64,000 nt of DNA, taken from contig QQUJ01000016.1 in NCBI GenBank assembly GCA_008501635.1, positions 62,001 to 126,000 of the forward strand, in the 5' to 3' direction. Below the pieces are notes generated by a model. That model was not told the origin of the DNA. It saw only the letters and a program-made list of their open reading frames with translations, and did not search any database. This document shows, piece by piece, positions 28,035-37,293 of this stretch (within the stretch, counting starts at the first letter, position 1; each line of letters starts with the position of its first letter). A program made the position numbers and the translations under genes. The DNA is from Pseudomonadota bacterium. GTDB taxonomy: Bacteria > Pseudomonadota > Gammaproteobacteria > QQUJ01.

Positions 28035-28588
28035 GTAATAGTCTCTTTATGATGATTGATAAATCGCTGTGCATCCGCTGCGACGGCTTACTCTTCCTTG
28101 TGAACACTATAACATATATGTCTAATACCGATAGTAAGCTCTGCTTTAAAATTGGGCAAACAGGTTCAATATTCTATATCAACGATCTGCTGCTGAAGGT
28201 TAACCATCCGCGCTATCGGTAACTATTTTCTGCAAACGCTATATTTTCGAATTACCTCATTTATCTTTATTCGAGGAAAACATAATCAGCCGGTATATAT
28301 ATTCACCCGTATCACTCGCAGAATACCCGGTTTTATCTGCTGCACCGTATTGCTTGAGTTCCCTTGCCGCGAATCGGATTGCTCGTGGGATCAGAGCGCC
28401 ATCGATCAGGTGCTCAGAACCTCCCATTCTCAAAAAGGACCTGTCTCGCGACCATCCTGCTCGTACATCGCCTGTGCCGAAAGCAGCCGGCCAGGACAAT
28501 CCCTTACAATCCTGCCAATACCGGAGACTGGCTGGGTGATAGCAGCCGGGAAGGAAACTAAAAACTTGTCATGCGAGTCCAAACCGTC
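28035..28588. other. AT-rich gap without a supported protein gene; candidate for an untranslated RNA
   Basis: More than 550 bp. The part 28040-28330 is clearly AT-rich against the rest of the window. It offers only short frames with poor starts, for example a plus-strand 64-codon frame at 28028-28222 and a minus-strand 80-codon frame at 28257-28499 that starts with TTG. A strong rho-independent terminator on the plus strand closes the region at 28589-28618 although no plus-strand protein gene is credible before it. A plus-strand small RNA is therefore possible. Confidence 0.4.
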
Positions 28589-28618
28589 AACCGCTATAAC
28601 ATAGCGGTTCATTTTTTT
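28589..28618 (+). terminator. Strong rho-independent terminator
   Basis: AACCGCTAT-AAC-ATAGCGGTT is a perfect 9-bp stem with a 3-base loop, followed after C by A and seven T. It points along the plus strand. The upstream transcript is unexplained. Confidence 0.85.
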
Positions 28619-28671
28619 ACCCGATTATGGTTATGATTAAGACTTGTAGCGCAGGCAATGGTAGTGGATCG

Positions 28672-29271
28672 ATGAGCGGAGACCGCCCACCCAACCCCAA
28701 AATTTTACGCCTCGACAGCTCGGGCTTACCGGTGCGTTGGCTCAATTGGCAGCAAGCCACGATTCTCTACTCACTGGACAGGATAGCCTGGACGTTGGGC
28801 AACCACGAGTTCGAATTCCACGGCGGTTACAACCGGGTTACCGGGATTCGCTCAACGATCAGGGTCAATTCGATTGTCGCCGTCAAAGGCCATACGCATC
28901 GTAAGGGACTTCACCGAAAGGTGCCCCCACTGACCAATCGCGCGCTTTTCCTTCGCGACGAGCATTTTTGCATGTACTGCGGTGGACAGTTCGATACATC
29001 TTTGCTGACACGCGACCACATCATTCCGGTTTCCCGTGGAGGAAAGGACAGTTGGTGTAACGTGGTTTCGGCTTGCCGCGCCTGCAATACCCGCAAGGGG
29101 GGGCGAACCACCGATGAAGCCCACATGCCCTTGCTTGCGGTTCCTTTCGTTCCCAATTTTGCAGAGTATCTGGCGTTGTCGAATCGGCGCATCCTGGCCG
29201 ATCAGATGGATTTCCTACGTGCGCAGTTCGGCAACAACAGCCGTCTGTTCATGAATCGTCGCTTGGCCTGA
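28672..29271 (+). CDS. HNH endonuclease domain protein
   Basis: About 199 residues from the ATG at 28672; an earlier ATG at 28627 is less likely. The C-terminal half holds a complete HNH module: CMYCGG as the first zinc knuckle, DHIIPVSRGGKDSWCNVV with the His-Asn residues, and CRACNTRKGGR as the second knuckle. The N-terminal half (WLNWQQATILY, with a beta-rich RSTIRVNSIVAVKG segment) is conserved in a widespread group of stand-alone bacterial HNH proteins of unknown role. They are not part of restriction systems and none is present here. It runs 1 bp before slyX and is probably co-transcribed with it. Confidence 0.88.
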   Translation: MSGDRPPNPKILRLDSSGLPVRWLNWQQATILYSLDRIAWTLGNHEFEFHGGYNRVTGIRSTIRVNSIVAVKGHTHRKGLHRKVPPLTNRALFLRDEHFCMYCGGQFDTSLLTRDHIIPVSRGGKDSWCNVVSACRACNTRKGGRTTDEAHMPLLAVPFVPNFAEYLALSNRRILADQMDFLRAQFGNNSRLFMNRRLA

Positions 29272-29272
29272 C

Positions 29273-29497
29273 ATGGATTCATCGCCCGCTGAACTGACGG
29301 CTCGACTTGTCGATCTGGAAATACGGCTCTCCCACCAGGAGGTCGCAATCGAACAAATTACCAGGCAAGCGCTTGATCGCGATAGGGAAATCCATCTCAT
29401 GGCAGCACGCTTACACACCCTCGAGCAACACTTGCGGGCACTTTCTCCGCCCGATCCGGCCACCTCGGAGGAGGAAACACCACCGCCTCACTACTAG
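29273..29497 (+). CDS. slyX: SlyX family protein
   Basis: 74 residues, typical size. Two heptad-rich helices (LTARLVDLEIRLSHQEVAIE and IHLMAARLHTLEQHLRAL) form a coiled coil. The C-terminus ends in the characteristic PPPHY. The function of SlyX is not known. It starts one base after the stop of the HNH gene and converges with dxs. Confidence 0.92.
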   Translation: MDSSPAELTARLVDLEIRLSHQEVAIEQITRQALDRDREIHLMAARLHTLEQHLRALSPPDPATSEEETPPPHY

Positions 29498-29515
29498 AAC
29501 CTATCTCAGAATCCC

Positions 29516-29541
29516 CCGCGAGCTGTGCCGGTCGCTCGCGG
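29516..29541. terminator. Hairpin between convergent slyX and dxs
   Basis: CCGCGAGC and GCTCGCGG are perfect 8-bp arms with a 10-base loop in the 59-bp convergent gap. There is no T-run on either side, so termination efficiency is uncertain. Confidence 0.4.
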
Positions 29542-29556
29542 AGGCAGACGGTGCCT

Positions 29557-31440
29557 TTATCCCTGCCCTACGACGACGGGTCGTGGCGATTTCGTTCCTT
29601 CGCTTCTGCAGCGTACCGCATGGATGATCCCCGCGGCGTCCAACCCCAGTTCGGCCATTACGTCCCCGCGTTCTCCATGCTCGACAAAGTGGTCGGGTAA
29701 ACCGAGATGGGCAATGGGAATCGTGACACCGCGACAGGCGAGCAACTCGGCGACTGCGCTCCCCGCTCCGCCAGCGATGACATTATCCTCAATGGTGACC
29801 AAAAATTGGTGCTTCTCCGCCACCTCAAGTATCAGTGCTTCATCCAGTGGCTTGACGAACCGCATGTTGATGACCGTGGCGTTCAGCTGTGCCCCTGCCT
29901 CCAATGCAGGCGACAACATCGCCCCAAACGCCAGCAGCGCCACGTCAGCCCCCTCGCGACGGATTTCCGCCCTGCCAATGGGTAGCGCCGACATTGCAGA
30001 CTGGATCTCTACACCCATACCCGTGCCGCGGGGATAGCGCACGGCTGCGCAACCATTGTGCTGGAACCCGGTATAGAGCATCTGCCGGCATTCGTTCTCA
30101 TCGGCGGGCGCCATAATCACGAGATTGGGAACGGCGCGCAGGTAGCTCAGATCGAAACTGCCGGCGTGCGTCGCGCCATCCGGTCCCACTATTCCCGCAC
30201 GATCGATCGCCAGAAGCACCGGCAGATTCTGCAGGGCCACATCGTGGATCAGTTGATCGTAGGCGCGTTGCAGGAATGTGGAATAAATCGCCACCACCGG
30301 TTTCAATCCCTCGCAGGCCAAACCGGCGGCGAAGGTCACGGAATGCTGCTCGGCGATGGCAACGTCGTAGTAACGATCAGGGTACTGCTGCGAAAAGGCT
30401 ACCAATCCGGAGCCCTCGCGCATCGCAGGGGTGATACCTACCAGCCGTTTGTCCCGGGCGGCCATATCGCACAACCATTGGCCGAAAACTTCGGTATAGG
30501 TAGCTCCTTTGGATCGGGCGGTATGAGATTTGGGTGGGCTCAAGGCATGGTACTTCACCGGATCCGATTCGGCGGCCTCGAATCCCTTGCCCTTACGCGT
30601 GACAACGTGCAGCAAACGCGGTCGTTTCATGCGCCGCAACCCGCGCAACGTTGCCAGCAAAGTCGGCAGATCATGCCCGTCCACCGGCCCAAAATACTCG
30701 AAGCCCAATTCCTCGAATACCGTCCCGGGTACCAGCATGCCCTTGGCATGACGTTTCGCCAACTTGGTAAATTCGAACACCGGCGGCACATACCGCAGCA
30801 GCTGTTCGCTTCCTTCCCTCATCGTGGTGTAAAAACGACTCGACAACAGCCGCGACAGCGATGTCGACAACGCTCCCACATTGGGCGAGATCGACATCTC
30901 ATTGTCGTTGAGAATTACCAGTAGATCGACATCCAGATCCCCGGCATGGTTCAAAGCCTCGTAGGCCATCCCGCCGGTGAGTCCGCCATCGCCGATGATG
31001 GCAACTGCCTTGCGTTCGATACCCTGCTGTTTCGCGGCTATCGCCATGCCCAGCGCGGCACTGATCGAGGTGCTGGAATGCCCCACACCAAAGGCATCGT
31101 AAGGGCTCTCCTCGCGGCGTGGAAAGCCCGACAATCCATCCTTTTGCCGCAGTGAGGCCATAGCGTCGCGCCGGCCGGTCAGAATTTTGTGGGGGTACGC
31201 CTGGTGCCCCACATCCCAAATCAATCGGTCATCCGGAGTATCAAAGATGTAGTGCAGCGCGATGGCGAGCTCCACCGCCCCCAGCCCGCCGGCAAAATGG
31301 CCGCCGGAAGCGCTCACCGACTCCACGAGAAAAGCGCGCAACTCCTTGGCCAACGCGGCCAGGCGTGATTCGGGCAGGCGCCGCAACGCCTCGGGTGAGT
31401 CCGCCAGACTGAGCAGGGAATAGTGATTTGCGTCGGACAT
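29557..31440 (-). CDS. dxs: 1-deoxy-D-xylulose-5-phosphate synthase
   Basis: 627 residues, normal for DXS. The N-terminal part has [19 protein letters not shown], the thiamine diphosphate motif [19 protein letters not shown] with [15 protein letters not shown], and the C-terminal half has the transketolase-like [19 protein letters not shown]. The enzyme condenses pyruvate and glyceraldehyde-3-phosphate to start the MEP isoprenoid pathway. It is divergent from squalene synthase across 117 bp, so early and late isoprenoid steps share a promoter region. Confidence 0.97.
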   Translation of the reverse strand: MSDANHYSLLSLADSPEALRRLPESRLAALAKELRAFLVESVSASGGHFAGGLGAVELAIALHYIFDTPDDRLIWDVGHQAYPHKILTGRRDAMASLRQKDGLSGFPRREESPYDAFGVGHSSTSISAALGMAIAAKQQGIERKAVAIIGDGGLTGGMAYEALNHAGDLDVDLLVILNDNEMSISPNVGALSTSLSRLLSSRFYTTMREGSEQLLRYVPPVFEFTKLAKRHAKGMLVPGTVFEELGFEYFGPVDGHDLPTLLATLRGLRRMKRPRLLHVVTRKGKGFEAAESDPVKYHALSPPKSHTARSKGATYTEVFGQWLCDMAARDKRLVGITPAMREGSGLVAFSQQYPDRYYDVAIAEQHSVTFAAGLACEGLKPVVAIYSTFLQRAYDQLIHDVALQNLPVLLAIDRAGIVGPDGATHAGSFDLSYLRAVPNLVIMAPADENECRQMLYTGFQHNGCAAVRYPRGTGMGVEIQSAMSALPIGRAEIRREGADVALLAFGAMLSPALEAGAQLNATVINMRFVKPLDEALILEVAEKHQFLVTIEDNVIAGGAGSAVAELLACRGVTIPIAHLGLPDHFVEHGERGDVMAELGLDAAGIIHAVRCRSEGTKSPRPVVVGQG

Positions 31441-31557
31441 CGTTCGCGGGAGAGCGGCTTGCTGGAGTGGTCTACTTTAGCACGGATAACTCACTCCTGC
31501 CCTGCCCGGATACGCCGAATGGTGTAGCATTGGAGCGCAACTCCTTAAGTTCAGCCT

Positions 31558-32649
31558 ATGCTCCAAGCAGACTCCCCAATTCCACCCGGTGACGGTGATC
31601 TCGCCTTTCAAGCGAAAAGCCTCGAAGCGGTATCGCGCACCTTTGCCCTGACCATTCCGCAGCTCCCCGCGGCGCTTGGTCAGGTCATCGGCAACGCCTA
31701 TCTGCTATGCCGTATCGCCGATACCATAGAGGATGACAGCGGCTTGTCGGCCCGGCAGAAACGTGAATTTTCCAATCGCTTTATCGCCCTGCTCAACGGA
31801 CACGGCGATGCGGCTGCGTTTGCAGCGGAACTCCACCCGCTGCTGACCTCGGCGACACTTCCCGCCGAACATGAACTGGTCCACCGGACCGAGCGCGTCC
31901 TGCGGATCACCCGCAGCTTTACACCCACGCAACAGGCGCACCTGGAACGTTGCGTTCGAATCATGTCGCAGGGGATGGTGGAGTTTCAGAATCGCAGCGA
32001 TCACTCGGGACTCCCTGATCTCGCGGCCTTTGATCGCTACTGCTACAGGGTGGCGGGTGTGGTGGGCGAGATGCTCACTGAGGTTTTCTGTGAATATTCA
32101 CCCGAGATTGCCCGCCATCACAATCAGCTTGGCGCGCTCGCCATCTCGTTCGGCGCGGCGCTACAGATGACCAATATCCTCAAAGATGTCTGGGAAGACC
32201 AGCAGCGCGGCGCCTGTTGGTTGCCGCGTGATCTTTTCTCCGCGCACGGCTGCGATCTACACCAGTTGAATCGCGAGCGATCCAATCCTGCTTTCCAGGC
32301 TGGTATGCAAAAGATGATCAGTCTTGCGCATGGTCACCTGCGCAACTCGATGTCCTATCTGCTCTTGATCCCCGCGCACGAATCCGGCATCCGCCGTTTC
32401 TGTCTGTGGGCACTGGGCATGGCCGTGCTCACCCTGCGCAAGATCAACAACAATCTTCACTTCACCTCCGGCCAGCGCGTCAAGATCTCGCGCGATGCCG
32501 TACGCTGGACCATCGCTCTCAGCAACCGGTTCTCGGAAAACGACGCCATGCTGCGCGCGCTATTCTGGCTGAGCACACGCGGACTGCCAGCTGCAACAAT
32601 GCCGACTCCCGAGTCGATGAGCGCCTGCCGCGGCGAACCTGCCGTCTAG
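31558..32649 (+). CDS. Squalene synthase family protein (farnesyl-diphosphate farnesyltransferase-like)
   Basis: 363 residues, one family domain. The first Asp-rich motif is in RIADTIEDDSGLS and the second in NILKDVWEDQQRG. The segment YCYRVAGVVGEMLTEVFCEY and RGACWLPRDLF are typical of the one-enzyme, eukaryote-like squalene synthases rather than of the HpnC/HpnD pair. Such enzymes occur in Methylococcus-type gammaproteobacteria and convert two farnesyl diphosphates to squalene with NADPH. Presqualene, dehydrosqualene or phytoene formation cannot be excluded. No squalene-hopene cyclase is in the window. It is divergent from dxs. Confidence 0.85.
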   Translation: MLQADSPIPPGDGDLAFQAKSLEAVSRTFALTIPQLPAALGQVIGNAYLLCRIADTIEDDSGLSARQKREFSNRFIALLNGHGDAAAFAAELHPLLTSATLPAEHELVHRTERVLRITRSFTPTQQAHLERCVRIMSQGMVEFQNRSDHSGLPDLAAFDRYCYRVAGVVGEMLTEVFCEYSPEIARHHNQLGALAISFGAALQMTNILKDVWEDQQRGACWLPRDLFSAHGCDLHQLNRERSNPAFQAGMQKMISLAHGHLRNSMSYLLLIPAHESGIRRFCLWALGMAVLTLRKINNNLHFTSGQRVKISRDAVRWTIALSNRFSENDAMLRALFWLSTRGLPAATMPTPESMSACRGEPAV

Positions 32650-32729
32650 ATCCGAAGCTACTTCGCGCGCGGGGATCGAGGCTCAAGACATGGCTTTCGA
32701 CGCCCGCCCTGTCTGTCGAACAATCGGAA

Positions 32730-32764
32730 ACGAAAGGGGTGCGGACCTCCTATTTCCGCACCCC
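32730..32764 (-). terminator. Terminator of glcB, possibly bidirectional
   Basis: GGGGTGCGG and CCGCACCCC are perfect 9-bp arms with an 11-base loop (32736-32764). On the minus strand the stem is followed by TTTCGTTT. The hairpin begins 22 bp after the malate synthase stop codon. Confidence 0.75.
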
Positions 32765-32786
32765 CCATACAGGAATTTGCAAAAGC

Positions 32787-34958
32787 TTATCGCGCGCCTG
32801 CCTTGGCCTCGAGTCGCATTTTGTGCAGCGTAGGCTCCGTGTAGCCGTTGGGAACCTCTCTGCCCTTGAAAACCAGATCGCAGGCAGTCCTAAAGGCAAC
32901 ACCGTCAAAACCAGGAGCCATGGCGACATACGCGGGATCACCCGCATTTTGACGATCGACCACCTCGGCCATGCGCTTCAGCGTCGCCAGTATCTGGTCT
33001 TTGGTGACAATGCCGTGATGCAACCAATTGGCCAAATGCTGACTGGAGATACGCAGTGTTGCGCGGTCCTCCATCAGGCCGACATCATGGATGTCCGGCA
33101 CCTTGGAGCAACCCACACCCTGATCGATCCAGCGCACCACATAGCCGAGAATTCCCTGGCAGTTGTTATCCATCTCCTGCTGAATCTCTTCCGCCGACCA
33201 ACTGGGTTCCGCGGTCACGGGAATGGTGAGGATATCGTCCAGACTCGCCGGCTTGCGGGTCGCCAGATTGCGCTGGCGGGCGGCGACGTCGACCTTGTGG
33301 TAGTGCATGGCGTGCAGCGTCGCGGCGGTGGGTGAGGGAACCCATGCGGTATTGGCGCCGGCCATGGGATGCCCGACCTTGGCCTCGACCATTGCCTTCA
33401 TCTCGTCCGGCATCGCCCACATCCCCTTGCCGATCTGCGCCTTGCCGATGAAGCCCGTGGCCAGTCCTTGATCCACATTCCAGTCCTCGTAGGCGAGTAT
33501 CCACGGTGCGCTCTTCATGTCACCTTTGCGGATCATCGGGCCGGCTTCCATCGAGGTGTGGATCTCGTCACCGGTGCGGTCGAGAAATCCGGTATTGATA
33601 AAGATCACACGCTCCCTGGCGGCACGGATGCACTCTTTCAGATTCACGGTGGTGCGCCGCTCCTCATCCATGATACCGACCTTGAGTGTGTTGCGCGGCA
33701 GATCCAGCGCCTGCTCGACACGACCGAACAGTTCCACCGTAAATGCGACCTCCTCGGGACCGTGCATCTTGGGCTTGACGATATACAGGCTGCCTGTGCG
33801 GCTGTTGCCGTGCAGCCCGGTTCCCTTGATGTCGTAGAGCGCTACCAGCGCGGTGACCATCGCGTCCAGCAGTCCCTCAAAGATCTCCTCCCCGTCGCCG
33901 GTCAGCACGGCGGGATTGGTCATCAGATGACCAACATTACGCACCAGCATGAGGCTGCGCCCAGGCAGGGTAACCTCACCCCCATCGGGAGCAAGGTAGC
34001 TGCGATCCGATTCCAGAGTGCGGACCAACGGTTTCCCTCCCTTCTCCAGGGTTGCCTGCAGATCACCGCGCATCAGACCCAGCCAGTTGCGATAGACCAG
34101 CACCTTGTCCTCGGCATCGACCGCTGCCACCGAATCCTCACAATCCTGAATGGTCGTCAGCGCGGACTCCATCACCACATCCTTGATCCCGCCTGGACTA
34201 TCTTTGCCGACCGGGTGCGCAGGATCGATGTACAGTTCAATGTGCAGACCATGGTGACGCAGCAAGATGACCGCAAGGCGTCCCTCTTCCTCGCGGTAGC
34301 CGACAAAGCGCTGAGGCTCGCTTAACGTCGTGGTTTCGCCATCCGTCAAGGTAACGGTAAGCGCGCCGTCAGCCACTGCGTAACCGGCGACCTTGGCATA
34401 CTTCCCTTTGGCCAACGGGACCGCGGAATCGAGAAACTCGTTGGCATAGGCCACGACTTTGGCGCCACGCACCGGATTGTAGCCGCCGCTCTTTTCAGCC
34501 CCGTCCGACTCGGGGATCACGTTGGTGCCATAGAGGGCGTCGTAGAGGCTCCCCCATCGGGCATTGGCCGCATTGAGTGCATAGCGGGCATTGCTCACCG
34601 GGACCACCAATTGCGGCCCGGCCATGGTGGCGATCTCGCGATCGACATTTTTGGTGGTGATTTCAAAGGCATCGCCTTCGGGCACCAGATAGCCGATCTC
34701 CACCAGCATCGCTTTGTAAGCCGCCGCATCGTGGGGCTGGCCCCGGTGAGCCAGATGCCAGGCATCGATCTTGGCCTGCAGTTCATCGCGTCGTTTCAGC
34801 AACGCCTTGTTCCGCGGCATGAGGTCACTGACGATCTCGCCGAACGAGGCCCAGAATTCATCGGCATCTATTCCGATCCCCGGCGTGATCTCGTCCTTCA
34901 CCAAGTCGTAAAGCGGCCTGGCGACCTGCAGACCGCCGATTGTGATCCGATTGGTCAT
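32787..34958 (-). CDS. glcB: Malate synthase G
   Basis: 723 residues, the exact E. coli GlcB size. The TIM-barrel and long inserted domain of the G isoform are present, including [27 protein letters not shown] and the catalytic region [20 protein letters not shown], plus [13 protein letters not shown] near the end. It condenses glyoxylate with acetyl-CoA to malate. The start at 34958 follows GAGGAG at ideal spacing. It is downstream of glcDEF on the same strand (53 bp after glcF), so glyoxylate from glycolate is consumed by a co-transcribed enzyme. It is probably also the malate synthase of the glyoxylate shunt, as no aceB is seen here. Confidence 0.97.
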   Translation of the reverse strand: MTNRITIGGLQVARPLYDLVKDEITPGIGIDADEFWASFGEIVSDLMPRNKALLKRRDELQAKIDAWHLAHRGQPHDAAAYKAMLVEIGYLVPEGDAFEITTKNVDREIATMAGPQLVVPVSNARYALNAANARWGSLYDALYGTNVIPESDGAEKSGGYNPVRGAKVVAYANEFLDSAVPLAKGKYAKVAGYAVADGALTVTLTDGETTTLSEPQRFVGYREEEGRLAVILLRHHGLHIELYIDPAHPVGKDSPGGIKDVVMESALTTIQDCEDSVAAVDAEDKVLVYRNWLGLMRGDLQATLEKGGKPLVRTLESDRSYLAPDGGEVTLPGRSLMLVRNVGHLMTNPAVLTGDGEEIFEGLLDAMVTALVALYDIKGTGLHGNSRTGSLYIVKPKMHGPEEVAFTVELFGRVEQALDLPRNTLKVGIMDEERRTTVNLKECIRAARERVIFINTGFLDRTGDEIHTSMEAGPMIRKGDMKSAPWILAYEDWNVDQGLATGFIGKAQIGKGMWAMPDEMKAMVEAKVGHPMAGANTAWVPSPTAATLHAMHYHKVDVAARQRNLATRKPASLDDILTIPVTAEPSWSAEEIQQEMDNNCQGILGYVVRWIDQGVGCSKVPDIHDVGLMEDRATLRISSQHLANWLHHGIVTKDQILATLKRMAEVVDRQNAGDPAYVAMAPGFDGVAFRTACDLVFKGREVPNGYTEPTLHKMRLEAKAGAR

Positions 34959-35011
34959 GATTTCTCCTCGTCGTCGTAAGCTATGATTCTTGGTCGATAC
35001 CCGAGTCGGTG

Positions 35012-36226
35012 TCAAACCGAGGGGTCGAGCAGTTCGATCCAGTGGTGAACCGGAACCGCTGCCCGAGATTGCAGGTGCAGTTGGCAGCCGATGTTGGCGG
35101 TCGTGATCAGCTCTGGTGAACCCGCCTCCAGATGGTCAACCTTGTTGGCAAGCAGCTGTTGTGACAGCTCTTCCTGCAACAGCGAGTAGGTGCCGGCCGA
35201 GCCGCAACAGAGATGGGCGTCGGCGACCGGCGTCAATTCAAACCCAAGTCGCCGGAGAATATCCGGCACCGTGTTCGGCAGCTTTTGCGTATGTTGCAGG
35301 CTGCAGGGCACATGACAGGCCACCTTGCGTCCGCGACCATCGACCTGCAGTCGCTCCAGCTCCTCGTTGTCCAGCACCTCGCTTGCATCACGCGTCAGCG
35401 TCGAAATACGGCGCGCCCGATCCGCATAGTCCGGATCGTTGCGCAGCAGATGGCCGTAGTCCTTGAGCATTGCGCCGCACCCGCTGGCACTGGCAATGAT
35501 CGCCTCAACGCCCGCCTCCACATGCGGCCACCATACATCGACATTGTGACGGGCGGCGGCCAATCCCGCCTGGTGTGCGGCAAGATGATAATCCACCGCA
35601 CCGCAACAGCCCGCTTCGGGAGCACTGACCAGGGAGATCCCCAAGCGATCGAGTACCCGTGTCAATGCGTTATTGGTGGCCGGCGTGGCGACCGACTGAG
35701 CACACCCCTCCAGCACCAGCATGCGACGGGAATGTGTCGCGGGCGGTCTGCTGCCGATCGCTTGCACCGCCGGGATGCGCCGTTGCAGGCTCGCGGATAA
35801 CAGCGGTCGTAACGCACGGGCAACGCTCAGCACTAGCTTGAAGCGTTCGGGACGTGCCAACACCGCACGCAGCAGGCGACGCTTGAACCGTTCACCGAGG
35901 GGCCGTTTGACCTCGCGTTCGACGATACCGCGACCGATATCCAACAGATGGTGATAACGCACGCCGGAGGGGCAGGTCGTCTCGCAGGCGGTGCAGGTGA
36001 GGCAGCAGTCCAGATGCAATTGAGTCAGACGCGAAACAGCCCGCCCTTCCAGCACCTGCTTGATCTGATAGATTCGCCCGCGCGGGCCATCCAACTCATC
36101 GCCCAGCAGTTGATAGGTGGGGCACGTCGCGTTGCAAAACCCGCAATGCACGCAGGTACGCAGAATTGCGTCGGCTTCCCGACCCTCCGGCGTATTGCGG
36201 TATTGGGGTGCGAGGGCAGTTTCCAT
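35012..36226 (-). CDS. glcF: Glycolate oxidase iron-sulfur subunit
   Basis: 404 residues. Two [4Fe-4S] ferredoxin motifs are present near the N-terminus ([12 protein letters not shown] and [15 protein letters not shown]). Two cysteine-rich CCG domains follow, seen as [14 protein letters not shown] and [15 protein letters not shown], as in GlcF and related heterodisulfide-reductase-type subunits. It passes electrons from GlcD/GlcE to the membrane quinone pool. It begins 5 bp after glcE and is translationally close to it. Confidence 0.95.
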   Translation of the reverse strand: METALAPQYRNTPEGREADAILRTCVHCGFCNATCPTYQLLGDELDGPRGRIYQIKQVLEGRAVSRLTQLHLDCCLTCTACETTCPSGVRYHHLLDIGRGIVEREVKRPLGERFKRRLLRAVLARPERFKLVLSVARALRPLLSASLQRRIPAVQAIGSRPPATHSRRMLVLEGCAQSVATPATNNALTRVLDRLGISLVSAPEAGCCGAVDYHLAAHQAGLAAARHNVDVWWPHVEAGVEAIIASASGCGAMLKDYGHLLRNDPDYADRARRISTLTRDASEVLDNEELERLQVDGRGRKVACHVPCSLQHTQKLPNTVPDILRRLGFELTPVADAHLCCGSAGTYSLLQEELSQQLLANKVDHLEAGSPELITTANIGCQLHLQSRAAVPVHHWIELLDPSV

Positions 36227-36231
36227 AACGT

Positions 36232-37293
36232 TTAAAGCGTCGCGTAGAGGCGTCCGGGATTAAACAAACGCTGCGGATCGAAGGCCTGCTTCAGCCGACT
36301 ATGAATCAATGCCAGCGCCGGCGACAATGGATGAAATACTGCACTGCCGCGATCACCGCCACTGAACACCAGGGCATGCCCTCCGGCAGCGGTCGCCGCC
36401 TCTCTCACCGTTTCCGAATCGCTGTCCGTGCGCAACCAACGCTGTGCGCCACCCCAATCGATCCACTCTTCACCCATGCCCAGGGGAGGCGTGGTCGATC
36501 GCACCGCGACGCGCCACAGGGGATCGGCAGCCGGCTGGAGGAAGGGATGCGCCAGTTCACGCAAATCACGCCAGAATCGTTCGCCCGCACCGTCCTCCGA
36601 GCCGCCCAACTCGCGGCTCGCTGCGGCTACGGCGCGGCTGGTGCCCGAGAGCCGTAGCCGCAGCACCGTGCCGTCGTGACACGCCCCGGAGACCGGCAAG
36701 GGCTTGGCAGCGGTAGTGTTCATGAACTCGACCGCCGTCCCGGCATCGCACTCGCGGAGCAGAGTCAGTTCCTGTTCCGGCTTGGGCAGCACCTTGAGAC
36801 TCACCTCGAGTATGATGCCGAGTATCCCCAACGATCCGGTCATCAGGCGGGACAGGTCGTAACCCGCAACATTCTTCATCACCTCACCGCCGAAACGCAG
36901 CTGTTCGCCCTGGCCGTTCAGCATCCGCACACCGAGGACGTAATCACGCACCGATCCCGTATACGGGCGTCGCGGTCCCGAAAGCCCCGTCGCCACCATG
37001 CCGCCGATGGTCGCACCGGACCCAAAGTGAGGCGGCTCGAAGGGCAACATCTGACCCTGCGCCGCCAGGGTTTCCTCCACCTCGCGCAGCGAGGTACCGG
37101 CCCGCGCGGTGATAACCAACTCCTTGGGTTCGTAAGCGACGATACCGCAGTGCCCGCTGATACCGATGGGCGTCCCCGTACTGGCACGTCCATAGAAACC
37201 TTTGCTGCCGCCCCCCATGATCGCCAGAGGAGTTCGATCGGCAGCCGCGGCGACCACGCGCTCCTGCAGTGCCCGGGTCAGATCCGTCGTCAT
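36232..37293 (-). CDS. glcE: Glycolate oxidase FAD-binding subunit
   Basis: 353 residues from the ATG that overlaps the glcD stop by 4 bp. The FAD-binding motif FGSGATIGGMVATGLSGPRR and the preceding VITARAGTSLREVEETLAA are typical of GlcE, a shorter paralogue of GlcD. A 14-bp perfect inverted repeat (36620-36633 and 36651-36664) lies within the coding sequence near VLRLRLSGTSRAVAAAS; it does not interrupt the frame. The protein forms the GlcDEF complex oxidising glycolate to glyoxylate. Confidence 0.93.
   Translation of the reverse strand: MTTDLTRALQERVVAAAADRTPLAIMGGGSKGFYGRASTGTPIGISGHCGIVAYEPKELVITARAGTSLREVEETLAAQGQMLPFEPPHFGSGATIGGMVATGLSGPRRPYTGSVRDYVLGVRMLNGQGEQLRFGGEVMKNVAGYDLSRLMTGSLGILGIILEVSLKVLPKPEQELTLLRECDAGTAVEFMNTTAAKPLPVSGACHDGTVLRLRLSGTSRAVAAASRELGGSEDGAGERFWRDLRELAHPFLQPAADPLWRVAVRSTTPPLGMGEEWIDWGGAQRWLRTDSDSETVREAATAAGGHALVFSGGDRGSAVFHPLSPALALIHSRLKQAFDPQRLFNPGRLYATL

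Noticed and set aside
28257-28499. Minus-strand 80-codon frame in the AT-rich gap
   Set aside because: It begins with TTG and has no ribosome-binding site or similarity that I recognise. It is left as part of the gap.
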